DNA from: Raphanus sativus
Lineage: Eukaryota > Streptophyta > Magnoliopsida > Brassicales > Brassicaceae
Direction: 5' to 3'
DNA length: 64,000 nucleotides
Assembly (NCBI RefSeq): GCF_000801105.2
Contig: NC_079519.1
Location: 10,538,668 to 10,602,667, forward strand
Shown: in pieces, positions 36,593-44,853 of the stretch
Position numbering within the stretch: the stretch's first letter is position 1
Layout of the letters: each line of letters opens with the position of its first letter
Position numbers and translations under genes: made by a program
The notes under the pieces: model-generated
Database searches by the model: none
The model's input: only the letters and a program-made list of their open reading frames with translations
What the model was told of the DNA's origin: nothing

Positions 36593-36881
36593 TGTTATAA
36601 ACCATTGGATGGACGGACATAACCGAACCGTACCGGACAGTACCGGCGGACGTACCGGACAGACAATACCGAACCGGACCAGACGCATGAGGAAGAAAGG
36701 AAGACTTAGACTTTACCATATTTATGTATTAGCATATTTGTATTAGGATATTACTATTTCCATGTATTTCCTATTTCCTATTGGAAATAGGATCTTTCCA
36801 TTTATCTCTTCCTTGTAACATGTATATATATAGATGCCTATTGGCACATCAATAATAAGAAGAAATACAAGTTTTACAACA
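36593..36881 (+). repeat. copia 3' LTR
   Basis: 289 bases, identical to the 5' LTR except one base (AAATAGGATC here, AAATATGATC in the 5' copy). Confidence 0.95.
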
Positions 36882-37045
36882 TATTACTTATATTTAAGAC
36901 CAGAGCAACCGTTATAATGACATTACATAGTTCTTACCTGTACATATATTTTTAAAAAATAATATCACGTTTAATATATAATATGCGTTATATTTTTTTC
37001 TGACGAGAACAAAAATCGTGACAGTATTAGTCGTTTAATTAGCTA

Positions 37046-37080
37046 ATAGGTAATAATCCATGTCTTGCACAGAACGAGAT
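37046..37080 (-). mobile_element. decayed Helitron 3' end
   Basis: TAGGTAATAATCCATGTCTTG resembles the reverse complement of the Helitron end at 13580-13614 (same ATTATTACC and GCAAGGC core). The CTAG terminus is lost. Confidence 0.35.
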
Positions 37081-37086
37081 ATTTAA

Positions 37087-37341
37087 TACTTAATTCGTTC
37101 GGAATTATTTGACGTTCTAGTGATTTTCTCAAAATATTTGACGTTCACAAAGTCTTAGGTAAATAAAGATAAAAATATGACTTCTTTTTACCTTTGTAGT
37201 TAATGATCTCTAACGATAATGGTATGAAGTCAGTTGAAAATTAGACACCAATGAAAGATTAAAATAGATATTACATCAACTTCCTTAATTTATATGCCAT
37301 GTTGTAAAATGTATGTCAAATAAATTTGAACAGAGGGAGTA
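37087..37341. mobile_element. 255-bp Stowaway-like MITE
   Basis: The left end TACTTAATTCGTTCGGAATT and the reverse complement of the right end (TACTCCCTCTGTTCAAATTT) form imperfect inverted repeats sharing TTATTTGAC further in. Both ends carry TA. The CTCCCTCYGTTC core is typical of plant mariner-derived MITEs. Confidence 0.7.
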
Positions 37342-37350
37342 TATTTTTTA

Positions 37351-37372
37351 ATATATATATATATATATATAT
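37351..37372. repeat. (TA)n microsatellite
   Basis: About eleven uninterrupted TA units. Confidence 0.85.
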
Positions 37373-37479
37373 AATAATAACAAAACCTATGTACAATATA
37401 TTTTAATGATTTGATAAAACTGATTGTCGGGATTGTTTGTCAGTGGCGTGAAGTGACATAGAAGCAGAAAGATTTTGAA

Positions 37480-38568
37480 AGATAGGAAGTCGTTTCCAAG
37501 AAATACTAAGCCATATGATATTTGCACTATTGCAAAGAGAAGGAACATTGGAAATCAGACTGTCCCAAGATAAAGCAGCAATAGTTTGGGTCTGTTGTAG
37601 TAGCCGAGGATGAAATCAAGTCTGACGACGACATCGCTCTTGTTGTGCACGGACACACTCTCTGATGTATGGGTTCTTGATACATGATCATCCTACCATA
37701 TGACACCGAGGAGAGAGTGGTTTTCAGAGTACATAAAGATACTTGACAACAAGATTAAGATGGTAAACGACTTTGTCTCCAATATTGCTAGGATCGGCTC
37801 AATCAAGTCAGGACACATGATGGTAGATTCTGCATATTGAACAAGGTTAGGCATATTTCACCAATGTCGAAGAATTTGATATCTGTGAGTCTTCTGGACA
37901 GTAGAGGTTTCAAATATTCAGGTGACGATGGAGTTCTGAATATCTACAAGGGTTCTGATGTGATTTTGAAGGGTTTCATGAACAGTACTTTGTATTTGTT
38001 GAATAATACAACGGTTAGCGGTTCAGGTAATGTTGCATCGCCAAAGATCCCAAAGGAAGACATGACTAAGCTATGGCATATGAGGTTTGGACATATGGGT
38101 GAGCGTGGGATGCAAAGTCTGTCGACGCAAGATCTGCTTCGTTCTGATATTTGTTTGGAATTCTGCTCGGTAGAGTTCAAACAGTTTTGTAAGGATGTAA
38201 CAACTGCTAAAAAACTTACAGATAGGGGAACATCACAACGGAATAGTGTTGCAAAACGGATGAACCTGATAATGATAGAGAGAGCGATGTGTCGCATGCT
38301 CTTGAGTGCTGGTTTGGAGAAGCGGTTTCGGGATGAAGCACTTAACACAACTTGATACTTGATAAATCTTGGTTCCCACACAGGCATCAAGTGTAGGATA
38401 CCTTCTGATGTGTGGTCAGATAGATCTGCTGAATATTCACTTTTAAGAGTGTTTATGGGCTACAGTGATGGAGTCAAGGGATTCAGGGTCTTGTCTCCAT
38501 CAGAAAACCGAGTGGTTCTAAGTAGGAATGTTATCTTCGATGAAACATCTATGGTTAGAAATAACAAA
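37480..38568 (+). pseudogene. copia pol relic with deleted integrase core
   Basis: The degraded frame shows, in order, a Gag-end knuckle region, protease-type LDT.SYHMTP, a GAG-pre-integrase domain (KLWHMRFGHMGERGMQSL) and then, after an internal deletion, the integrase C-terminal part (ERAMCRMLLSAGLEKRF, HTGIKCRIPSDVWSD). The integrase catalytic core and reverse transcriptase are absent. Frameshifts occur before 37837 and after 38340. It is unrelated to the young copia element next door. Confidence 0.85.
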
Positions 38569-38627
38569 GTAGAGACAATACAATAATTTGGACTTTAGAA
38601 ATGAATTTAAACTGTGTATTTTACCAT
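38569..38627 (+). repeat. dispersed repeat, matches 6841-6897
   Basis: See the copy at 6841. This copy starts exactly where recognisable copia sequence ends. Confidence 0.7.
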
Positions 38628-39239
38628 ATATTTTAGAGAAATCTGTAGGATAACCTTTTTAGTGTCTTTTTACCAAATATTCTCCAAAGAAGAAAATGAC
38701 CAAAACAAGTTTCATTAAAATGTAAATATATACTTATATCCATTGGGTTGATTAATATAAATTTAGGGTTTATAGTTAAGTGGTGGGGTTTTCGGAATGT
38801 AGTTTAAAATTTTTAAAATAAATATTAATTTTTAAAGATAAATAATGAATATTAAATTTTCAAAATAGTGTTTTTAAATAGTTTCAAAAAAAATTCGAAT
38901 TTCAAAAAAGAAAGTTGGACAAAAACATTTTAAAAAAAAATTCAAGATTTTTTTAATGAAAAGTTCAAATTTGAAAAAATATAATTCAAAACTATTAAAA
39001 GTATCTTTTTATTATTTATTTATATTTATTTATCTATAAAGCAAGGTAGGTAGAAAATAAATCAATATAATAAATTATTTTATCTGAATGGTAAACATTG
39101 AAACATAGTTGGGAATATTTATCTATGGAAATTAAGATTCTTCAAAAATCAATACATGTGGAAGTTCGGAAGCATATCAAAGTGCTTGATTTTTTTGAAA
39201 AAGATGGAGAATTGTTATCAAAATAAAGAAATTGATTAT
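38628..39239. other. AT-rich repeat-like DNA, no gene
   Basis: 38690-38830 (GACCAAAACAAGTTTCATTA, then TTTAGGGTTTATAG) resembles part of the TIR element at 55006-55272, so it is probably a diverged relative. Confidence 0.5.
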
Positions 39240-39553
39240 CGGATATTGTTGACCATTCTGATATTAATCGCCACAATTAAAAGATTTTTTTTGAAGTTGA
39301 AGTTGTAAAAAATTATTTGCGCTCTACCATATCACAAGAAAAATTAAAGGAGTTGATTATATTATCAACCGAAACAGTTATGGCTGAAAAACTTGACAAT
39401 ACAAGTTTAATGGATGATTTTGTAGGAAAAATGCAAGAAGCACTATATTTCAATAATAAAAGTGTGATAGATAAAAAAAATATAAACATTTTGTGGAATT
39501 TGAGTTTTATGAAAGTTGAAGTTCTTATATTGATTTATAAATATGTACAATGA
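39240..39553 (+). pseudogene. hAT transposase C-terminal relic
   Basis: A 78-codon frame from 39317 reads RSTISQEKLKELIILSTET and EKLDNTSLMDDF, the end of a TTF-type hAT transposase dimerisation domain. The preceding sequence is frameshifted. It is related to 24398-24600. Confidence 0.65.
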
Positions 39554-39893
39554 CATATTTTGAAATTTTGGCTTGAGGCAATACGCACGGGCACTGCTGA
39601 TTTGTAAGGCTAAAAGGCTAATGCCGCATATGCTAAATATGATCAGTATGCGAGTTTTAGCTGGTGCTACATACTTGTTCTTTCTTTAATAAACAAGTGC
39701 TAGCTACTTTGTTCCTTGGATACTAAATACCATGTTACATCATCTACATTTTTCTTTTGCTAAATATACTCAAAAAACATATTAATTATCTAATGATGTG
39801 CATCAATTGATTCTTTTGTACCCATAACATTAGTTGGTGACCTACCACACCATCACCATTTAAAGTAGTTAATGACAGAAAAGGATGATCTTA

Positions 39894-39915
39894 GGCCATC
39901 TTCAAAGGGGGAGCA
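39894..39915 (+). repeat. Harbinger left TIR
   Basis: GGCCATCTTCAAAGGGGGAG and two further bases; preceded by TTA. Confidence 0.93.
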
Positions 39916-40221
39916 CATGGGGTGTGCTTGGGCTTAATATAATTGGATTTAATCCAAAAGTGGGCTAAGAGCAGTTTGGGAGGGCTTGTCGAAGACCTGT
40001 GCTTAAGGAAAGTGCTGGTCGATGTGGCAAGTGGGTATTGGTCGAAAAAAATAAATGAAACACGGGTTTTTCTTTTCCTCATTTGCTAGGGTTTGCGATC
40101 TATCTCTCTGTCTCTCGAATCCACAAACGGCGAATCGATTTCCGACCGAAGCACTCCGTGAATCGATCTTTTATCTCCTCCTCACCGATCTTCTGTATCA
40201 CCCTAGAAGGTATGACCGATG

Positions 40222-40580
40222 TTTTGTCTCTGATCTTTTCTCTCCTCGTCTCCTCGTCTCCTTGGTTTATCGTTCTCATCGATTTAGGTTTGTAGGTATG
40301 GGTTAAGCGTTTTAATCGATCTTATCCATTGTTTACAGTTAGATTCTTAAAAAAATTTTGTCTCTGATCTTTTCTCTCCTCGTCTCCTCGTGTCCTTCGT
40401 TTATCGTTGTCATTGGTTTAGGTTTGTTGGTATGGGTTAAGCGTTTTAATCGATCATATACAATGTTTACGGTTAGATTCGTTTAGATTCTTAAGAAAAT
40501 AGGAAGTCGATCATATACATTGTTTTAATCGATCATATACATTGTTTACGGTTAGCTTCGTTTAGATTCTTAAGAAAATT
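40222..40580 (+). repeat. 134-bp-period tandem repeats in the Harbinger 5' region
   Basis: TTTTGTCTCTGATCTTTTCT starts at 40222 and again at 40356, and both copies run through GGTATGGGTTAAGCG. A third partial unit (TTTAATCGATCATATACATT) is at 40524-40580. The block lies between a promoter/leader region (possible donor AAG/GTATGA at 40210) and the first gene, and is probably untranslated or intronic. Confidence 0.75.
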
Positions 40581-41069
40581 GGAAGCTTAAGATTCTCTTT
40601 TGTTTTGTTTCTGAGGATTGAAGTTACGGATAGTGAGGCCGAGAGTTAAACCGGCTAAGCAACAACAAAGAAGCCTTTATCGAAAGTAAAAGGTTAGTCA
40701 TATGTGTTTTCAATAGCCAATGCTTGAATTGAGTTGTTGTTGTGTTTAGTTGAATAGTTTAGTTAGCTTTTGATATCGTCTTTCTCTTCTCGTATATCAG
40801 TTTGGTTTGAGTCAAGTAGTTTCATGGTTTAACTCACAAAACTATAAAGTGATATGAAAGCTAAAGTGATATGAAAGCTAACCAACAAAACTTAGACTTA
40901 AATGATATTGTAAGCTTTAACAAAACACTCTAATGTCTGCAATAAGTGTCTGAGTTGATGGAAGTAGGTAATGGTTATTAGCTATTAACTACAACTACTA
41001 CCATTTAAACCCGAGATTGTGAACTCAATCTCTCTTCATCATCTTCTTCTTTGTATGAAATCGTTTCCT

Positions 41070-41993
41070 ATGGATTCAAACAAAAATCCTAGTCAGTCTC
41101 AATCATACTTTAGTCTTCTTAACTTCCCTTATGATAGATTCTCTCCCACTGTAAACTTCTCCTCTTCTCAAACCCAAACCCCTCAAACCCAAACCCCTTT
41201 TCTTAGTTCACAACCGAGTTCCCAGCCGAGTCAACCTCCTAGTCAAGCAGAGGAGACACCAGAAGAGCGTAGAGAGAGAAGGATATGGTCCACACAAGAT
41301 GACTTAGTCCTAATAAGTGGCTGGTTAAACACATCGAAGGATTCCATTGTTGGCAATGACCAAAGGGGTGGGTGCTTTTGGAAGCGTATAGCCGATTATT
41401 ATGCATCAAGTACTCATGTACTTGATGGTGCTGAGCCAAGAAACTTTGAGCATTGTAGACAACGGTGGCAAAAGATTTCTCGCGAAGTGACCAGGTTCTG
41501 TGGAACCTATGCAGATGCAAAGGGTGAGAAAGCTAGTGGGATGAATGATTTGGACATTCTGCAGAATGCTCACCAAATCTTCACTTTGCTGTATAAGAAG
41601 AAGTTTGGTTTGGAGTATGCGTGGAATGTCCTGCGCTTTGAACAGAAATGGTGCGACCACACCCCTATGAACCCAACTCCGAAGACAACCAGCTCTAACA
41701 AGAGAAAAGCCGATGATGCAGCACCATCTACAGAATCTGTTGTTGGTGAGCATGAGAGCAGGCCTCCTGGTATAAAGGCCATGAAAAGGTTAAGGAACAA
41801 AGGGAAAGACAAGGATGCCCAAGCTTCGAACATTAGTCAGATATGGGAGATGAAACAGAAAGATTTGGACGTGAAGAAAGAACTCCAAAAGATGTCACTT
41901 CTTGATACCCTCATTGCCCGCAATGACACTCTTGATGAAGATGAGAAAGTCATTAAAAAGAGCCTAATGCGTCAACTATTTAAGGAACTTTGA
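41070..41993 (+). CDS. Harbinger ORF1: Myb/SANT-like DNA-binding protein, 307 aa
   Basis: The chosen start is the Met of MDSNKNPSQSQSYF (41070), the usual beginning of this plant family; an upstream in-frame ATG at 41019 adds 17 unlikely residues. The N-terminal 60 residues are Ser/Gln/Pro-rich. A SANT/Myb-like trihelix region lies near residues 70-145 (RIWSTQDDLVLISGWLN, then HCRQRWQKISREV). The C-terminal part is basic then helical and charged (KQKDLDVKKELQKMSLLDTL), as in the NAM-associated C-terminal domain. In PIF/Harbinger elements this protein binds the transposase and element ends and helps nuclear import. Uninterrupted and co-oriented with the two following genes. Confidence 0.88.
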   Translation: MDSNKNPSQSQSYFSLLNFPYDRFSPTVNFSSSQTQTPQTQTPFLSSQPSSQPSQPPSQAEETPEERRERRIWSTQDDLVLISGWLNTSKDSIVGNDQRGGCFWKRIADYYASSTHVLDGAEPRNFEHCRQRWQKISREVTRFCGTYADAKGEKASGMNDLDILQNAHQIFTLLYKKKFGLEYAWNVLRFEQKWCDHTPMNPTPKTTSSNKRKADDAAPSTESVVGEHESRPPGIKAMKRLRNKGKDKDAQASNISQIWEMKQKDLDVKKELQKMSLLDTLIARNDTLDEDEKVIKKSLMRQLFKEL

Positions 41994-42196
41994 ACTGTCT
42001 GTTGCAAGTTTGTTTGCCTCTGTCTTTGATATGTTTTATGCTTTAGGAAACGAGTCTTGTAATGAACCAGTTTGGTTTCTGGATATGTTTTAATGAATCA
42101 GTATTGTCTTCTCTTGTTTTGATGAATTATGCTTTAAAAGACTTGTTTTGATGGATATGTTTTAACTCTGTTTTTTGGTTTCAGGTTGAAGAAGAA

Positions 42197-42553
42197 ATGG
42201 GACTTGACTCTATCTACGACTATGGAATAAACAGCCCATTAGACTATAGTTCTGAAGACGAGGCTGATAGCAGTTACTATGCTCTGCAACTTGGTCTTGC
42301 TGAGGTTGGATACACTGGCTGTGAAGAGGAGGCTCAAGCTGAACCTGATTACGCAACACAACTGATGCAGCTCAGGGATCTGCAAAGCCTTGCAGAGCAG
42401 AGGGTGGTGCAACTGGAGAGGGTTTCAGAGCAGAGGTTGGTCAACCTGGAGAGCCTTGTTGCTGAGTTAGGTGAGAAGAAACCAATGATGTGGGCTTATT
42501 GTATTTGCTGCATTGTGGTAGCAATGGCTGTGGCGCTATTGTATTTAGTTTAA
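42197..42553 (+). CDS. Harbinger extra ORF: coiled-coil tail-anchored protein, 118 aa
   Basis: I do not recognise a family. The first 50 residues are acidic (DYSSEDEADSS, CEEEAQAE). Residues about 54-93 form a likely coiled coil with repeated QRVVQLERVSEQRLVNLE heptad-like units. Residues about 97-118 are a hydrophobic membrane segment at the extreme C-terminus (CICCIVVAMAVALLYLV), the layout of a tail-anchored protein. The ATG follows a good splice acceptor (TTTTTTGGTTTCAG at 42184) by a few codons of open frame, suggesting a spliced transcript rather than chance. It sits between the SANT-like gene and the transposase, same strand. Its role in transposition, if any, is unknown; it could also be a captured host exon. 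Confidence 0.65.
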   Translation: MGLDSIYDYGINSPLDYSSEDEADSSYYALQLGLAEVGYTGCEEEAQAEPDYATQLMQLRDLQSLAEQRVVQLERVSEQRLVNLESLVAELGEKKPMMWAYCICCIVVAMAVALLYLV

Positions 42554-42965
42554 GAAGGTTAAATGATCTATTGTATTTTGTGTTTCATGTACTGTCGGAT
42601 TAGTAATCATGTCGTGACTTCTATTTTGTGACATGTACTGTCGGAGTAGCAACTATCACGTGTAGTGACTTCTATTTTGTGACTTGTATGTCGGATTTAT
42701 TGTCATGTAATGACATGTATTTGGAACCTAGTATAGTAGCAACTATCACATGCATTTGGATTGTTCTGTGCAACTAATTTCAGAATCACATGTAGTTGGC
42801 ATGTAGTTATAAACGAAGAATCACTTTGAATCAGAATCACATCGAGTTGTCCCAAATAATTGAACTTCTATAATACCTATAAATATAAGTCTTTTTTTTC
42901 CAAATGAACATACAATTCTCTTCTCTCACTTACTCCTTTCTCTATCTTAATAAAAATTTGCTTTC
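42554..42965. other. spacer before the transposase gene
   Basis: AT-rich with a short internal repeat (GACTTCTATTTTGTGAC at 42616 and 42667) and a TATAAATATA at 42881 about 85 bases before the transposase ATG, a possible promoter. Confidence 0.5.
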
Positions 42966-44246
42966 ATGGCATCTTCTTCCAACAAGTTTCACTATCATTA
43001 TGATGCAAATGATGATAGTTTAGATCAAATTTTTCAAGAGCAATTTGATAAAGAATTAGAAGCTGCTGCAGAGGAAATGCCGGCCCCAAAGAATAAACGT
43101 ATCTATATCGATAGAAAGCGGGAAGAAGGTCACAATCGGTTATGGAACGATTATTTTAGTGATAATCCCACTTACCCGGAGAAGTTATTTCGTAGACGAT
43201 TTCGAATGAACAAATCATTGTTCTTGCGTATTGTCAATCGTCTCACTGCAGAAGTTCCATATTTTCGACCAAAAAAGGATGCAACCTTCCGGGATGGTGT
43301 ATCACCGTTACAACAATGTACTGCAGCTATTCGATTATTAGCATATGGGGGTGCGGCGGATGGTGTTGACGAATATATACGTATTGGCGAAACAACGGCT
43401 CGTGCATGTTTGGAACACTTCGTCGTCGGAATAGTTGACTTGTTTGGCGATGAATACCTACGCCGACCCACAGAAGATGATCTGCGAAGGCTACTCTTTT
43501 ATGGAGAACGACGGGGTTTTCCCGGGATGGTTGGCAGCATCGACTGTATGCACTGGAAATGGAAAAATTGTCCAACCGCTTGGAAAGGAATGTATTCACG
43601 AGGCACCGAGAAACCAACAATTGTTTTGGAGGCGGTGGCTTCAGAAGATCTATGGATATGGCACGCATTTTTTGGAGCGCCAGGTACTTGTAACGATTTA
43701 AATGTACTTGACCAATCACCAGTATTTAAAGACATTATTTACGGTCGAGCTCCCGAACTGAAGTACAATGTCAACGGAAGGGAGTATAATTTGGCTTACT
43801 ACCTGACGGATGGCATTTACCCCGAATGGGCGACATTTGTTAAATCCATCCCACGACCACAACACCCGAAACATTGTTTGTTTGCAGAACATCAAGAAGG
43901 TGCGCGAAAAGATGTTGAGCGTGCATTCGGAGTCCTCCAATCTAGATTCGCGATAATTAAAAATCCATCTCTTTTATGGTCCAAAGGTAAAATAGCATAT
44001 ATTATGCGAGCATGTCTCATACTCCATAATATGATTGTTGAAGATGAACGAGATTCATACACTCTCGAACAAGAATTGGAACAAGAAAATGGAACCGGAA
44101 CTACTCCGGGTCGATCGTTTTCAGTAAGTATGGCTTCAAATCTCGAAGGTCTTGGTGATGGTCACACAAGAGTTCATGATAGACAAGCACATCACCAATT
44201 GAAAGAGGATTTGATTGAGAATATATGGAATAAATTTGGATATTAA
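42966..44246 (+). CDS. PIF/Harbinger transposase (HARBI1-like, DDE_Tnp_4), 426 aa
   Basis: Single uninterrupted exon starting at ATG in CTTTCATGGCATC. An N-terminal helical region (residues 60-160) with a helix-turn-helix-like segment precedes the RNase-H-fold nuclease. Conserved acidic residues visible are Asp193 (GSIDCMHWKWK), Asp244 (TCNDLNVLDQSP), Asp282 (YYLTDGIYPEW) and Glu318 (KDVERAFGVLQSRF); Asp282 and Glu318 are separated by 35 residues, as expected for a DDE/D35E nuclease. The enzyme cuts and joins element ends at TTA/TAA targets, in partnership with the SANT-like protein. No stop or frameshift, so potentially active. Confidence 0.95.
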   Translation: MASSSNKFHYHYDANDDSLDQIFQEQFDKELEAAAEEMPAPKNKRIYIDRKREEGHNRLWNDYFSDNPTYPEKLFRRRFRMNKSLFLRIVNRLTAEVPYFRPKKDATFRDGVSPLQQCTAAIRLLAYGGAADGVDEYIRIGETTARACLEHFVVGIVDLFGDEYLRRPTEDDLRRLLFYGERRGFPGMVGSIDCMHWKWKNCPTAWKGMYSRGTEKPTIVLEAVASEDLWIWHAFFGAPGTCNDLNVLDQSPVFKDIIYGRAPELKYNVNGREYNLAYYLTDGIYPEWATFVKSIPRPQHPKHCLFAEHQEGARKDVERAFGVLQSRFAIIKNPSLLWSKGKIAYIMRACLILHNMIVEDERDSYTLEQELEQENGTGTTPGRSFSVSMASNLEGLGDGHTRVHDRQAHHQLKEDLIENIWNKFGY

Positions 44247-44397
44247 ACTTTGTATTAATTAAATAAAATGTTTGTTTGTTTAATTAAATAATATGTTTGT
44301 TTCTTACAAATTTCCAATTGTATTTTGTTTTTCTTTTTTTTTTGGAATCAATTTTAAATTAAGTTTTTTTGTTACTTTATTTAATTAATTTTATTTG

Positions 44398-44522
44398 TTA
44401 AGCACACCCTTGATAAAGTAATCTTCCTTTGAGGATGTCCCATGTTCTTAGCCTTAATACAATATTATACTACTATTTTCACTATAAGCACACATCTAAC
44501 TGCTCCCCCTTTGAGGATGCCC
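44398..44522 (+). repeat. duplicated Harbinger right end
   Basis: Two versions of the right terminus lie in tandem: TAAGCACACCC...CCTTTGAGGATGTCCC (44399-44441) and TAAGCACACATC...CCTTTGAGGATGCCC (44485-44522). The outer one carries the TTA flank and is the functional TIR (44501-44522). Confidence 0.7.
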
Positions 44523-44853
44523 TTAGTAAATAGAGAAAAGCTCACGAACCCAACAGTAAAAGAATGGAAGATGCATTAACTGACGGTAGAAAGACGCATT
44601 CATATCTAAACGATGCGTTTCAATCTGCACGAATGCTACAATCTGTTAGAGAGAAATTAAAAAGAACCTACGAATCTTCCTTTGGCATTTGCTAACTTCT
44701 TTTGGTATTTGCTAACTTCTTTTTGTTTCTCTGATGAATGAAGGCAGAATAAAACTATTTGGTGTTCTGTTTTATGTCTAGATGAGTCTTTTGCTTGACT
44801 TTTATTCAGGGGAGAAAAGAGAAGTGATGCTGTTTATTTAACCCGTTGATCTT

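Larger units (their letters stand above)
30276..36881 (+). mobile_element. young Ty1/copia LTR element, degenerate interior
   Basis: Two 289-bp LTRs (30276-30564, 36593-36881) start TGTTATAAACC, end TTTTACAACA and differ at one base. A perfect 5-bp target duplication TATTA flanks the element (30271-30275, 36882-36886). The polypurine tract CCAAGGGGGAG directly precedes the 3' LTR. The interior holds a broken gag and no recognisable protease, integrase or reverse transcriptase, so it must have been mobilised in trans. Confidence 0.95.
39894..44522 (+). mobile_element. intact-looking PIF/Harbinger transposon, 4629 bp
   Basis: The terminal inverted repeats GGCCATCTTCAAAGGGGGAG (left) and GGGCATCCTCAAAGGGGGAG (right, reverse strand) match over about 22 bases with two differences. 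TTA flanks both sides (39891-39893, 44523-44525), the expected PIF/Harbinger 3-bp target duplication. It carries a Myb/SANT-like protein, a small coiled-coil membrane protein and a DDE transposase, all uninterrupted, so it may be autonomous. Confidence 0.95.

Noticed and set aside
34150..36688. Many 60-127-codon frames on both strands in the copia interior
   Set aside because: No domain, no consistent strand, start or composition; best explained as chance frames in degenerate element DNA.
41239..41833. Minus-strand frames of 87-115 codons
   Set aside because: Antisense shadows of the Harbinger SANT-like gene.
43172..43940. Several minus- and alternative-frame ORFs
   Set aside because: Shadows of the transposase gene.
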